DNA from: Catalinimonas alkaloidigena
Lineage (GTDB): Bacteria > Bacteroidota > Bacteroidia > Cytophagales > Cyclobacteriaceae
Direction of reading: 5' to 3'
DNA length: 64,000 nt
Assembly (NCBI RefSeq): GCF_029504655.1
Contig: NZ_JAQFIL010000001.1
Span: 1,741,001 to 1,805,000 of the forward strand
Shown here one piece after another: positions 56,946 to 64,000 of this stretch (the stretch's first letter is position 1; each line of letters begins with the position of its first letter). The notes under the pieces are model-generated. The model was not told the origin of the DNA. It ran no database searches and was given only the letters and a program-made list of their open reading frames with translations. The position numbers and the translations under genes were made by a program.

Positions 56946-57488
56946 ATGAAAAAAGAAATCAGAATTTGTGATGAGTGTTACAGTGAATATTATGCAGATA
57001 CATCGAGAATGGGAAAGCTTTGTCCAAACTGCTCCCATTTTCTTTATGGATATGACAATTGTCAGCATGTTTTCAGAAATGGAAGATGTGAAAAGTGCTA
57101 CTGGAATGGAGAAACTACGAAGTTCATTGAAAGTCTAAAATGTAAAAAAATGACCTTCTCAGAGACGATTGAGTGGCTGACGGATAAATCAATTGAATAC
57201 AAAATACTGTTCAATAAGCTAATGTTGTTTAATTTAACCATCATGAATAGAACAATTTTGGACGACAATACAATTACCGACAAAACAAAAATGGATTGTT
57301 TAATTCAGTCGAATGAACTAGCCCATAATATATGGAAGCTCATTTTCAAGTTAGAAAAAGGTAAAGATGATCAATCTGCAAAAAGGCTAGTGGGACTCAT
57401 CAAATTTTATCAAAAAAAGTCAAAAGAACTAGAGGAAAACATAACCACAACTTTTAAGACTACAATCGGAGATTTCATTTTTTACTAA
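56946..57488 (+). CDS. Zinc-ribbon-containing protein (cassette 8)
   Basis: 180 residues from ATG 56946 (a GTG at 56934 lies in the attC core). The N-terminus has CDECYSEYY and CPNCSHFL (C-x2-C pairs), then HVFRNGRCEKCYW, giving two zinc knuckles in 50 residues. The C-terminal two-thirds are helical. It may bind nucleic acid; no family recognised. Cassette 8 spans GTTGTAGTGC to GCACTACAAC. Confidence 0.65.
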   Translation: MKKEIRICDECYSEYYADTSRMGKLCPNCSHFLYGYDNCQHVFRNGRCEKCYWNGETTKFIESLKCKKMTFSETIEWLTDKSIEYKILFNKLMLFNLTIMNRTILDDNTITDKTKMDCLIQSNELAHNIWKLIFKLEKGKDDQSAKRLVGLIKFYQKKSKELEENITTTFKTTIGDFIFY

Positions 57489-57503
57489 ATGAAGTAAAAC
57501 GCA

Positions 57504-57634
57504 CTACAACAATGCATATAGCTTATGGTGGGTAAAAAGCTTAATTCAAAGGGTGTTGTACAAAACAAATTTTGGTTCCAGCAGGCAGAAGAGTGCATTT
57601 AAAACCGCCTCAAGCCATATGCTGAACGTTGTAT
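57504..57634 (+). other. attC-like site 8
   Basis: CTACAAC at 57504-57510 and GTTGTAT at 57628-57634 bound a 131-bp site with outer arms AATGCATATAGC and GCCATATGCTGAAC. Confidence 0.8.
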
Positions 57635-57648
57635 GCTAGCTAATTAAA

Positions 57649-58149
57649 ATGGGAAAAGGAGGAAGACCATTTAAAGTACATGAAGATCTGGTTCAGATAA
57701 GTTCAGCAGTAGAACTTGAAGATCTCAATACAATCAAATCATTGGTTAAAAATCATGGAATAGATGCTTACGATCCAGATAAAAGAACATTGCTGATTTG
57801 GGCTGCATTTTATAACAAGCTTGCATTACTGAATTGGCTCATTGAACATAAGGCTCATGTCAATCAACAAGATAAAAGCGGATATACTGGATTGCATTTT
57901 GCTACTCAGGAAAAAAATGAAGAAGTAATCAGACTATTGTTGACAAATCATGCTGATCCAAACCTGATAGATTCACATGGGAATTCGCCTCTTTGGACAG
58001 CAATTTTCAATGCCAAAGGTGACTTTGAAATAGTAAAATTATTAATGAGCAGTGGAGCTGATCCGCAGCATAAAAACAAATATGATAGAAGCCCAGATGA
58101 TATGGCGAAAAGCATCTATGGGAAAGAGATCAATGAATTAATAAAATAA
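57649..58149 (+). CDS. Ankyrin-repeat protein (cassette 9)
   Basis: 166 residues with three to four ankyrin repeats: KRTLLIWAAFYNKLALLNWL, SGYTGLHFATQEKNEEVIRL and GNSPLWTAIFNAKGDFEIVK. Such repeats bind other proteins; the partner is unknown. Start MGKGGRPFKVHEDLV follows the attC core by about 14 bp. Cassette 9 spans GTTGTATGC to GCATACAAC. Confidence 0.8.
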   Translation: MGKGGRPFKVHEDLVQISSAVELEDLNTIKSLVKNHGIDAYDPDKRTLLIWAAFYNKLALLNWLIEHKAHVNQQDKSGYTGLHFATQEKNEEVIRLLLTNHADPNLIDSHGNSPLWTAIFNAKGDFEIVKLLMSSGADPQHKNKYDRSPDDMAKSIYGKEINELIK

Positions 58150-58157
58150 AAGCCAGC

Positions 58158-58222
58158 ATACAACAACGCTCAGCGGGCAGCTTCGGCTGAAGCCTTCGCC
58201 GTCCGCTGCGCCAACGTTGTAA
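58158..58222 (+). other. attC-like site 9
   Basis: ATACAAC at 58158-58164 and GTTGTAA at 58216-58222 bound a 65-bp site of the same class as sites 6 and 10 (ACGCTCAGCGGGCAGC and CCGCTGCGCC). Confidence 0.8.
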
Positions 58223-58917
58223 GCAAGCATGGTAAAACAATTTATTTATATCTCATTAGTAGTGATATTGATTTCCTGTAAGCAGGAAGCTCAATATGAG
58301 ACAGATTTTCATGTACAAAACTCATTGAGAACAGAATTAGGTTTGCAACCAATAAATGACTCATGGGAAATTGATACAATAGAATACTACATAGAATACC
58401 ATAGTGGGAAACGAAAATATTTGCCACAAAAAGTTGATACTGCTGAAGGTAAATATGTGACCATGAGAAAAACATTAATAAATAATGTAAGTGATAGCTT
58501 AATGATTGTAAAAAGTATTATAACCTCTTCTAAAGAGTCAGGTATAATTTCAGAATCGGATTCCTATTACAGAAAAATTCCTTCAAACTTACAATCGTTT
58601 TTGATGCTGGAATATAATTTTCAGGGTCAAAATTATTTGGCAGAAATTGACACAATAGCTACTGAGGAGAAGTACTTAACAAATAAGATAAAATTAGATA
58701 GTATGCTGCAATATGCTGAGGAAAATGATTTGTACATATGTGGAACAGGAGTAAGTGAAATTTTATCAGAGGGGATACCTTTATCTCCATCAGTAGAAAT
58801 TTCTAAGAATGAAGCAATTGTATTGATCCGTAATTTGATGGAATAAAAGAAGCCTGCTTACAACAGCGCTCAGCCACCATACTTCGGCTAAAGCCTTCGT
58901 CGGCGGCTGCGCAAACG
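58217..58917 (+). repeat. Cassette 10: second copy of cassette 6
   Basis: 701 bp identical to 55033-55733 as far as I can read. Copy 6 is followed by GTTAGGG, copy 10 by GTTACCTGC where IS110 has entered, so the two lie in different neighbour contexts. Confidence 0.95.
58229..58846 (+). CDS. Lipoprotein of unknown function (cassette 10)
   Basis: Protein identical to that of cassette 6 (55045-55662), 205 residues, lipobox ISC at Cys-17. Same start, same distance to the attC. One extra copy is likely due to cassette movement, not local duplication, because three different cassettes lie between. Confidence 0.7.
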   Translation: MVKQFIYISLVVILISCKQEAQYETDFHVQNSLRTELGLQPINDSWEIDTIEYYIEYHSGKRKYLPQKVDTAEGKYVTMRKTLINNVSDSLMIVKSIITSSKESGIISESDSYYRKIPSNLQSFLMLEYNFQGQNYLAEIDTIATEEKYLTNKIKLDSMLQYAEENDLYICGTGVSEILSEGIPLSPSVEISKNEAIVLIRNLME

Positions 58918-58920
58918 TTA
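58858..58920 (+). other. attC-like site 10, core hit by IS110
   Basis: TTACAAC at 58858-58864 and the right core GTTA at 58917-58920; the rest of the core is beyond the IS110 element, which ends at 60549 where GTTAGTC (60546-60552) resumes. Confidence 0.8.
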
Positions 58921-59166
58921 CCTGCTATCCCCCATATATTGAAACATTTACTTCTAAAGCTAACGAGTACGCTATCCAACTTTTTCTTAAATTGGTAAAG
59001 CTCTTTGTAAGGCCGATTTTTAAACTGTTGCTCCACTTGAAAGCACGAGCGCAATCCTGGCTGAGATGTTTGCGATTACTTCAGTGGCGGTGCTGGCTAC
59101 AGCAACCCCGTTCAGAATATTTACTTGCCAAAAGCACATCTCCTTAGAGCTTAAAAATTATGTGTC
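58921..59166 (+). ncRNA. Possible bridge RNA region of the IS110 element
   Basis: 246 bp between the left border and the transposase ATG. IS110-group elements code their bridge RNA in this non-coding end; some hairpin potential is seen (GAGTACGCTATCC, GGCGGTGCTGGC) but no structure was computed. Confidence 0.4.
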
Positions 59167-60525
59167 ATGGAACAGGAATCTATCTCTATGGAAGTCGTCA
59201 ATCCTTATGCAGCAGGGATTGATGTAGGTAGTCGCTCTCACTGGGTGGCTGTTGGTCAATCCGAACAGGATGTTCGTGAATTTGGGGTCTATAATCAGGA
59301 CCTTTTCGCTATGGCAGAGTGGTTAAAAGGGAATCGCATCAAAACTATTACAATGGAAAGCACGGGCACATATTGGCAAAACTTGTATGCAGTTCTAATT
59401 TCAAAGGGATTCCATGTCATCCTCTGTAACGGGAAGTTCACCAAGAATATTAAAGGTAAAAAGAGTGACGTTATGGATTGTCAGTGGATACAGAAGCTAC
59501 ATACCCTTGGTCTACTCACTAGTAGTTTTTTACCCGATAGTCAGACTGAGGAACTCAGAACTTATTGTCGTCATCGTGCCAACTTGCTTCATTCAGCGGC
59601 TTCTACCTCTAAGAAGATGCAGAAATACCTAAGGCTGCTTAATCTTAGACTTGATGTAGTGGTGAAGGACATCTGCGGTCTTACAGGTCTGCTGATTATC
59701 CGCTCTGTCTGTGCTGGAGAAACAAATCCTAAAAATCTTGCCTCCCTACGCCATGGAAATTGCAGAAAGAGTGAAGAGGAAATTGCCAGGGCTTTGCAGT
59801 CCAATGGCAGGAAGGATTATCTTTTTGCCCTTCAGCAGGAACTGGAAATGTATGACCATCTTCAACTCAAGATTGAGGAATGTGATAAAATGATAGCAGC
59901 AAAGTTAGATGAGATCATAGGCAGTGATGACCATAAAAGAGAGCATCATATTGAACCCAAACCTCATAAAAGAATAAATAAGAATACCCCGAAAGACATT
60001 GACCTGAATCTAAAATCCTACCAGATGTTTGAGGGCACAGATTTACTGGCTATTGAAGGCATGAGTTATTCTACTGTACTGTCACTGATGAGCGAAGTAG
60101 GATTGGAAGGGATCAAAAAGTTTCCCACAGCTAAGCATTTCGCCAGTTGGTTGAGGCTAGCCCCGAACAATAAAGTGAGTGGGGGAAAGTTGCTATCCAG
60201 CAAAGTTCCTAAAGGAAGTAACAGACTGAAAATAGCCCTGCGGAATGCAGCTAATGCCATAGGAAATCTCAAGGACTCTACACCATTAAGAGACTTTTTT
60301 CAGCGCATTAACTTCAGAAAAGGAAGAGTATCAGCTATTAGTGCCACAGCCAGGAAACTGGCGGTAATTATCTGGAATATGGTGGTGAAAGGAGCGCCTT
60401 ATGTCAATCCGGAAGGATACCTTTACTTGGATCAGAAAAGAAAGCTGGGCTTGGTCAAAAGGATCAGAAAGCAAATTGATAAATTTGGATTAACTAATGA
60501 AGAATTAGGAATAGTAACTACTTGA
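59167..60525 (+). CDS. IS110-family DEDD transposase
   Basis: 452 residues. The RuvC-like N-terminal domain shows YAAGIDVGSRSHWVAVG (first Asp), METSTGTYW-like ESTGTYWQ and GKKSDVMDCQWIQKL (Asp pair); the C-terminal Tnp_20 domain shows LLAIEGMSYSTVLSLMSEVG and PNNKVSGGKLLSSKVPKGS. It appears complete, so the element may be active. It recombines with a target through a bridge RNA in characterised relatives. Confidence 0.9.
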   Translation: MEQESISMEVVNPYAAGIDVGSRSHWVAVGQSEQDVREFGVYNQDLFAMAEWLKGNRIKTITMESTGTYWQNLYAVLISKGFHVILCNGKFTKNIKGKKSDVMDCQWIQKLHTLGLLTSSFLPDSQTEELRTYCRHRANLLHSAASTSKKMQKYLRLLNLRLDVVVKDICGLTGLLIIRSVCAGETNPKNLASLRHGNCRKSEEEIARALQSNGRKDYLFALQQELEMYDHLQLKIEECDKMIAAKLDEIIGSDDHKREHHIEPKPHKRINKNTPKDIDLNLKSYQMFEGTDLLAIEGMSYSTVLSLMSEVGLEGIKKFPTAKHFASWLRLAPNNKVSGGKLLSSKVPKGSNRLKIALRNAANAIGNLKDSTPLRDFFQRINFRKGRVSAISATARKLAVIIWNMVVKGAPYVNPEGYLYLDQKRKLGLVKRIRKQIDKFGLTNEELGIVTT

Positions 60526-60563
60526 TAATCAACACTAAATTTTACGTTAGTCAGAACCACAAG

Positions 60564-61088
60564 ATGAAAAAAGGATTGTATATACTTCTTCTTTGCTTGA
60601 TCAGCGCATGCAATGATGGTAATGATGATGAAAGAGCTATTTTAGAAAGTGCAATCCTTGAATCTATTAAATACAATCAGGAAGAGATTACCAAAAGCAA
60701 AAATATCTTATTGATACAGAAGACGAAGATCAATACAAATTTAGCTGAGGAAATACAGGATTATAATCTTGAGCATGCAGACCAAACTGAGTGGAAAGAA
60801 CTGATACATGAATTAATTCAGGAAAGCAGTATTAAAGCTGATTCGGTAGTATATCCTGAAATCAAAATTGATAATGTAAATATTAAATTTGAGTATCATC
60901 TTCTTGATTCTACAAATATCTTTGGTGGAATTGAATTTTCAAGAATTGCATTCAACGAAGATAAAGATATGGCTGTGATTTTTGTAAATTATGGATGTGG
61001 AGTAGAATGTGGGTTTAGAAGTCTATTCCTATTTAAGAAAGAGGATGAGTGGGATTATAAAGGAGAAATTGGTTTTGGTATAAGTTAA
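60564..61088 (+). CDS. Lipoprotein of unknown function (cassette 11)
   Basis: 174 residues from ATG 60564 (MKKGLYILLLCLISAC with lipobox Cys). The remainder has no family I know; VIFVNYGCGVECGFRSLFLF may form a disulphide hairpin. The cassette starts GTTAGTC (60546). The expected end GACTAAC is degenerate (CTCTAAT at about 61102) because a group II intron enters there. Confidence 0.65.
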   Translation: MKKGLYILLLCLISACNDGNDDERAILESAILESIKYNQEEITKSKNILLIQKTKINTNLAEEIQDYNLEHADQTEWKELIHELIQESSIKADSVVYPEIKIDNVNIKFEYHLLDSTNIFGGIEFSRIAFNEDKDMAVIFVNYGCGVECGFRSLFLFKKEDEWDYKGEIGFGIS

Positions 61089-61095
61089 AAAATGG

Positions 61096-61108
61096 TATGC
61101 CTCTAATT
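61096..61108 (+). other. Left remnant of attC-like site 11
   Basis: The left part (TGCCTCTAATT) of the site is cut by a group II intron (61109-63022); the right part is at 63023-63147. Rejoined it gives CTCTAATTCAAAGTGCACCA, similar to site 1 (CCAACAAATTGCATCA). Confidence 0.55.
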
Positions 61109-62493
61109 GAGTAGACGGCTGACAGTCAATTGACTGCCAGTGCGCCTCTCACACCACTCAGCGTACGGGTCTCGTACTGAGCGCTCCACGCCGGACGGTT
61201 CGTTAAACTTCTGGGTAATTTTCAGATAGTAATCCAGCATTGGTTCAAAGCCTCTTTTCCTGAGTCTAGCCTTAGTGACTGTGTTTTTCAGGATTGGGCT
61301 TAGTGCCACTGCCCAACCACCCATTCTTGTTCTGCTCCAGGCGTATGCCTGACCGTACCGGATACCCAATCGGATAAGATTCTTCCTTTTCCTCTCGGGT
61401 TTCTTCCAATCGTGCCAGATACAGTACCTGATTCTGCTTCTTAGCCAGTTGTCCAAGTCTTTGAGTCTGCTATGTATATTGCCTAATCGGAAATAGTTAA
61501 GCCAGCCTCTGTGGACCTCTTTAATCTTGACTAAGCGCTCAGTTAGAGAACTAGGTATGGTTTTCTTGGTGATAGTCTTCAGCTCTCTTTTCAAGGACTT
61601 CCAACTCTTATCGCTTACCGTAAGCTGATATTGTCCTTTCACTCCCTTCTCGAATACCGGTACATATTTGTAGCCGAGTATCTCAAAGTTCACAGGTCTG
61701 CGTATACCGCTTTTCTGTCGGTTGATAGGCAGCTTAAGCTTATTCCTGAGGAACAGGAAAATGCTGTTTCCTACTTGCCGAGCTTCAGACTGACTTTTTG
61801 TATAGATACTAAAGTCATCTGCGTAGCGGACATACTTGAGCCCTCTTTTCTCCATTTCCTTGTCCAGTTCATGAAGCATGATGTTGGATAAGATTGGGGA
61901 AAGTGGACTACCCTGAGGAACGCCTTTTCTGCGCTTGACTAGCCTTCCATTGATTTGAATGGGAGCCCTTAGCCACTTGCGGATTAGGCGTATAGTGAGC
62001 GGGCATTTTACCTTGCGGTAAACAAGCTGTAGGAGTAAACAATGATCCACTTCGTCGAAGAAGCTTTTCAGGTCTATGTCAACGATATGTTGGTGGCCTG
62101 CATTGATGTACTTCTGCGATTGCTTTACTGCCTGTAAAGCATTGCGATTAGGTCTGAATCCGTAACTGTGTTCTTTGAACTCAAGCTCGAACTTTGGGCC
62201 TATCACCTGGCTGACCGCCTGCTGTAACACACGATCAACGACAGTGAGTACGCCTAATAGACGTTTATTGCCGTTACTTTTGGGGATTTCAACTCCCAGG
62301 ATGGGTTGAGGAAGATATTTACCGTTACATATGGCTGTAGCGATCTTATCCTGTTGCCCCTTTAGGAACTTAGGCAGATCATCCACGGTCATACCATCCA
62401 CGCCTGCGGAGCCCTTATTGGCTCTGACTTGGAGATATGCTTTCCGTATGTTCTTTCGGCGGCAGCCGCGCTGTTAATAACCTTTTCAATCAT
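61103..62493 (-). pseudogene. Group II intron reverse transcriptase/maturase, frameshifted at its N-terminus
   Basis: The main frame starts at ATG 62401 and gives 432 residues: MDGMTVDDLPKFLKGQQDKI, VVDRVLQQAVSQVIGPKFEL, EVDHCLLLQLV, RKGVPQGSPLSPILSNIMLH, YVRYADDFSIY (catalytic YADD), and a maturase X region (PVNFEILGYKYVPV). The usual start MIEKVINSAAAER lies at 62493 in another frame, and RANKGSAGVDGM bridges the two in the main frame, so a small indel near 62440-62455 breaks the N-terminus. The stop is 6 bp past the intron end. The catalytic core is intact. Confidence 0.85.
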
Positions 62494-63022
62494 CCTTTAC
62501 TACTTCTAACTTCCTGTCCCGCCTGTCCCCGGGCTGGCAGACTCTTAATCTGTGAACCTCCCGATTACATTTAGGACGAATTTAACGTTCGGCCCTTCAT
62601 CACCTTGTGAGACCTCTGCCTTTATCCATTCGGTGACAGCTCGTTTCCAGTAACTACTATGACCTCTGCTGACTTCTCAAGCCTAAGCTTGAGATCTCCC
62701 TTGGTAAGGTAAATACCCTTGTGTTTATCGCTGCTACATCTACTATTTTGACACTATCCTCTATTTAAGAGGTTTTGGACTTCGGTATGATGTGCTACCT
62801 TATCCGGTCTCATAGCCTCGGTATGTAGTTTCTGTTCGTCAGTACAAACACCGCAGTCTGGCTTACTTCAGTTCCAGAGTCACCTCTAACAACCTTGCCA
62901 CTTGCTTAGCTTGGGGTAACGACTCCCCCGCCTACGGGACTATTTCCTGGTGAACATTACACCAGAACTTTCACCCTTTGGGACATCCTTTTAAAGAACT
63001 ATATTTACCATTCAAGGCACAC
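61109..63022 (-). mobile_element. Group II intron in attC-like site 11
   Basis: Minus strand. The 5' end GTGTGCC (63016-63022) fits the GUGYG consensus; the 3' end is ...CCGTCTACTC (61109). Domain V is recognisable at 61152-61187: CUCA/UGAG and GUACG/CGUAC stems with a two-base GC bulge. It carries a reverse-transcriptase ORF that runs through domain V and VI. Total about 1914 bp. Group II introns in attC sites are known, often of class C; the class was not proven here. Confidence 0.75.
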
Positions 63023-63147
63023 ACAAAGTGCACCAGCCAGCCCTGTTTGAAACGTACTTGGAAGTTTAAATCTCCAAGCAGTAAAATTGATAACTGAAAG
63101 ATAAACGCAAACAAAGCCGGGCCGGCTACTCGCACCGGCCGTTAGGT
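63023..63147 (+). other. Right part of attC-like site 11
   Basis: CAAAGTGCACCAGCCAGCCC through CCGGCCGTTAGGT (core GTTAGGT at 63141-63147), closely similar to site 1 (52430-52558). Interrupted on its left by the intron. Confidence 0.7.
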
Positions 63148-63205
63148 GCAACCAGAACAAAACATGTCCATATGTAGGATATTTAACATATAAGCTCTAA
63201 AAATC

Positions 63206-63922
63206 ATGAATGAGGATAAAAGGACTTTAACATTCGGATTTTACACAGCCATATCATTGGTTATAATAACAATTATTACATGGATATTTGCAATGAAAGC
63301 TGTCCCTCCGGCAGGACCATACTGCCCAGGTGATTGTATGAATTATCCATTTAAGGATATTCTCTCATATTATCCAAGGGATTACAATTGGATGTATTTC
63401 GCAATTTTTCAAGTATTTGCTTATGTAATATTTATTGTATCTAATCACTTTACGACTCAGAATAGTAATAAATTATTTAGTCTTTTAAGTATTGCTTTTG
63501 CTATTATTACCTCCACAGTTTTATTGATTGCGTACTTCGTTCAATTTTCAGTTGTCCCCATGAGTATGATGAAAGGAGAGACAGAAGGAATTGCTTTGCT
63601 CACACAATATAATGGACATGGAACATTCATAGCGATGGAAGATTTGGGCTACATCACAATGAGTATATCGTTTTTATTTCTGTCTTTTATTTTTACAAAT
63701 AAAACTCGAATAGAGAATATTATTCGATTGATTCTTATAGTTGGATTCATATTAATGGTTTTCTCATTTGTCTTTTACTCAATTAAATATGGACTAGATA
63801 GAAGTTATAGATTCGAAGTTGCTGCAATCTCTATAAATTGGATAACTACAATTACTATAGGAATTCTAGTAAGCATTCTTATTGGTAAAAGATTGAAAAA
63901 ACATAATAATGGCAGCACCTAA
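63206..63922 (+). CDS. Six-helix membrane protein (cassette 12)
   Basis: 238 residues with about six membrane helices: AISLVIITIITWIFAMKAV, YFAIFQVFAYVIFIVS and LLSIAFAIITSTVLLIAYFV, then three more. No family recognised. Cassette 12 starts GTTAGGTGC (63141) and ends GCACCTAAC (63915-63923), overlapping the gene's last codons. Confidence 0.7.
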   Translation: MNEDKRTLTFGFYTAISLVIITIITWIFAMKAVPPAGPYCPGDCMNYPFKDILSYYPRDYNWMYFAIFQVFAYVIFIVSNHFTTQNSNKLFSLLSIAFAIITSTVLLIAYFVQFSVVPMSMMKGETEGIALLTQYNGHGTFIAMEDLGYITMSISFLFLSFIFTNKTRIENIIRLILIVGFILMVFSFVFYSIKYGLDRSYRFEVAAISINWITTITIGILVSILIGKRLKKHNNGST

Positions 63923-64000
63923 CACGCGGTCATAAAACATTGGGCGGAAGTTATTTGAACGAAACAACATTTAATCAACGGCTTAGAGGACTGATGGTTT
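63917..64000 (+). other. attC-like site 12 (partial)
   Basis: Inverse core ACCTAAC at 63917-63923 begins a site not closed by the window end; the array probably continues to the right. Confidence 0.65.

Larger units (their letters stand above)
58921..60549 (+). mobile_element. IS110-family insertion in an attC core
   Basis: The hexamer ACGTTA occurs at both borders (58915-58920 and 60544-60549), and the outer sequences rejoin as a full attC (CGCAAAC + GTTAGTC). No inverted ends are seen, as usual for IS110. The element is about 1.63 kb and carries one transposase gene. The IS1111 branch of the family is known to hit attC sites; the branch here is not proven. Confidence 0.8.

Noticed and set aside
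61103..62401. Retron or diversity-generating reverse transcriptase
   Set aside because: A maturase X region, domain V and GUGUG 5' end show a group II intron; no template/variable repeat or msr-msd structure is seen.

Overview
The window looks like chromosomal DNA of a Bacteroidota bacterium, probably of the order Cytophagales. The grounds are the TraG/DUF4133/DUF4134 conjugation genes, Bacteroidota-type lipoproteins and beta-barrels, poorly conserved ribosome binding sites, and a stress locus rich in CsbD-like, Dps, DUF5670 and GH130/GT4 genes. No 16S or other marker gene is present, so the placement is an inference.

Layout. (1) 1-2662, minus strand: end of a conjugative-element transfer operon (TraG-type ATPase running off the left edge, DUF4133, DUF4134, a small membrane protein). 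(2) 2996-5002: a fic gene interrupted by an amber codon, and a DUF4397 lipoprotein. (3) 5280-19608: a type I-B CRISPR-Cas locus in the order WYL regulator, cas6, cas8b, cas7, cas5, cas3, then an accessory block (pRiA4b ORF-3-like, DUF433, MNT nucleotidyltransferase, HEPN), a frameshifted cas4, a small ORF, cas1, cas2, leader and a 32-repeat array. An IS5-type element follows the array. (4) 20853-26530: a TetR-led operon for an outer-membrane beta-barrel, an ABC ATPase, two FtsX-type permeases (the first cut by an in-frame TGA) and a LolA-like protein. (5) About 26.7-49.7 kb: a stress and envelope-sugar island with AraC, cupin, CsbD-like proteins, GroEL, DUF5670, GH130, three GT4 enzymes, a GH, a PIG-L deacetylase, Dps, desaturase, AI-2E transporter and histidine kinase. 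It also holds decayed genes (VIT/CCC1, DUF5670, SulP) and an IS4 insertion. Five exact copies and one imperfect copy of a two-part box (rTGnGAnTnATGTAA, 15 nt, ATGTAA) lie upstream of genes here, which suggests a shared regulator or sigma factor.

(6) 50125-64000: a tyrosine recombinase interrupted near its start, followed by an integron-like cassette array. Each cassette starts with GTTRRRY and ends with the reverse complement of its own start, and neighbours are joined by 52-132 bp attC-like sites. Twelve cassettes are visible. Most carry one unfamiliar gene, one seems to have no ORF, and one 701-bp cassette is present twice, identical to the base over its boundaries as read by eye. An IS110-family element sits in one attC core and a group II intron with a frameshifted reverse transcriptase sits in another. 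The recombinase lacks the insertion that marks IntI, so this may be a CALIN-type array or one served by an unusual integrase.

The regions fit an accessory part of the genome devoted to defence, stress survival and gene acquisition, with many genes in decay. All calls come from reading the sequence; no database search was run.
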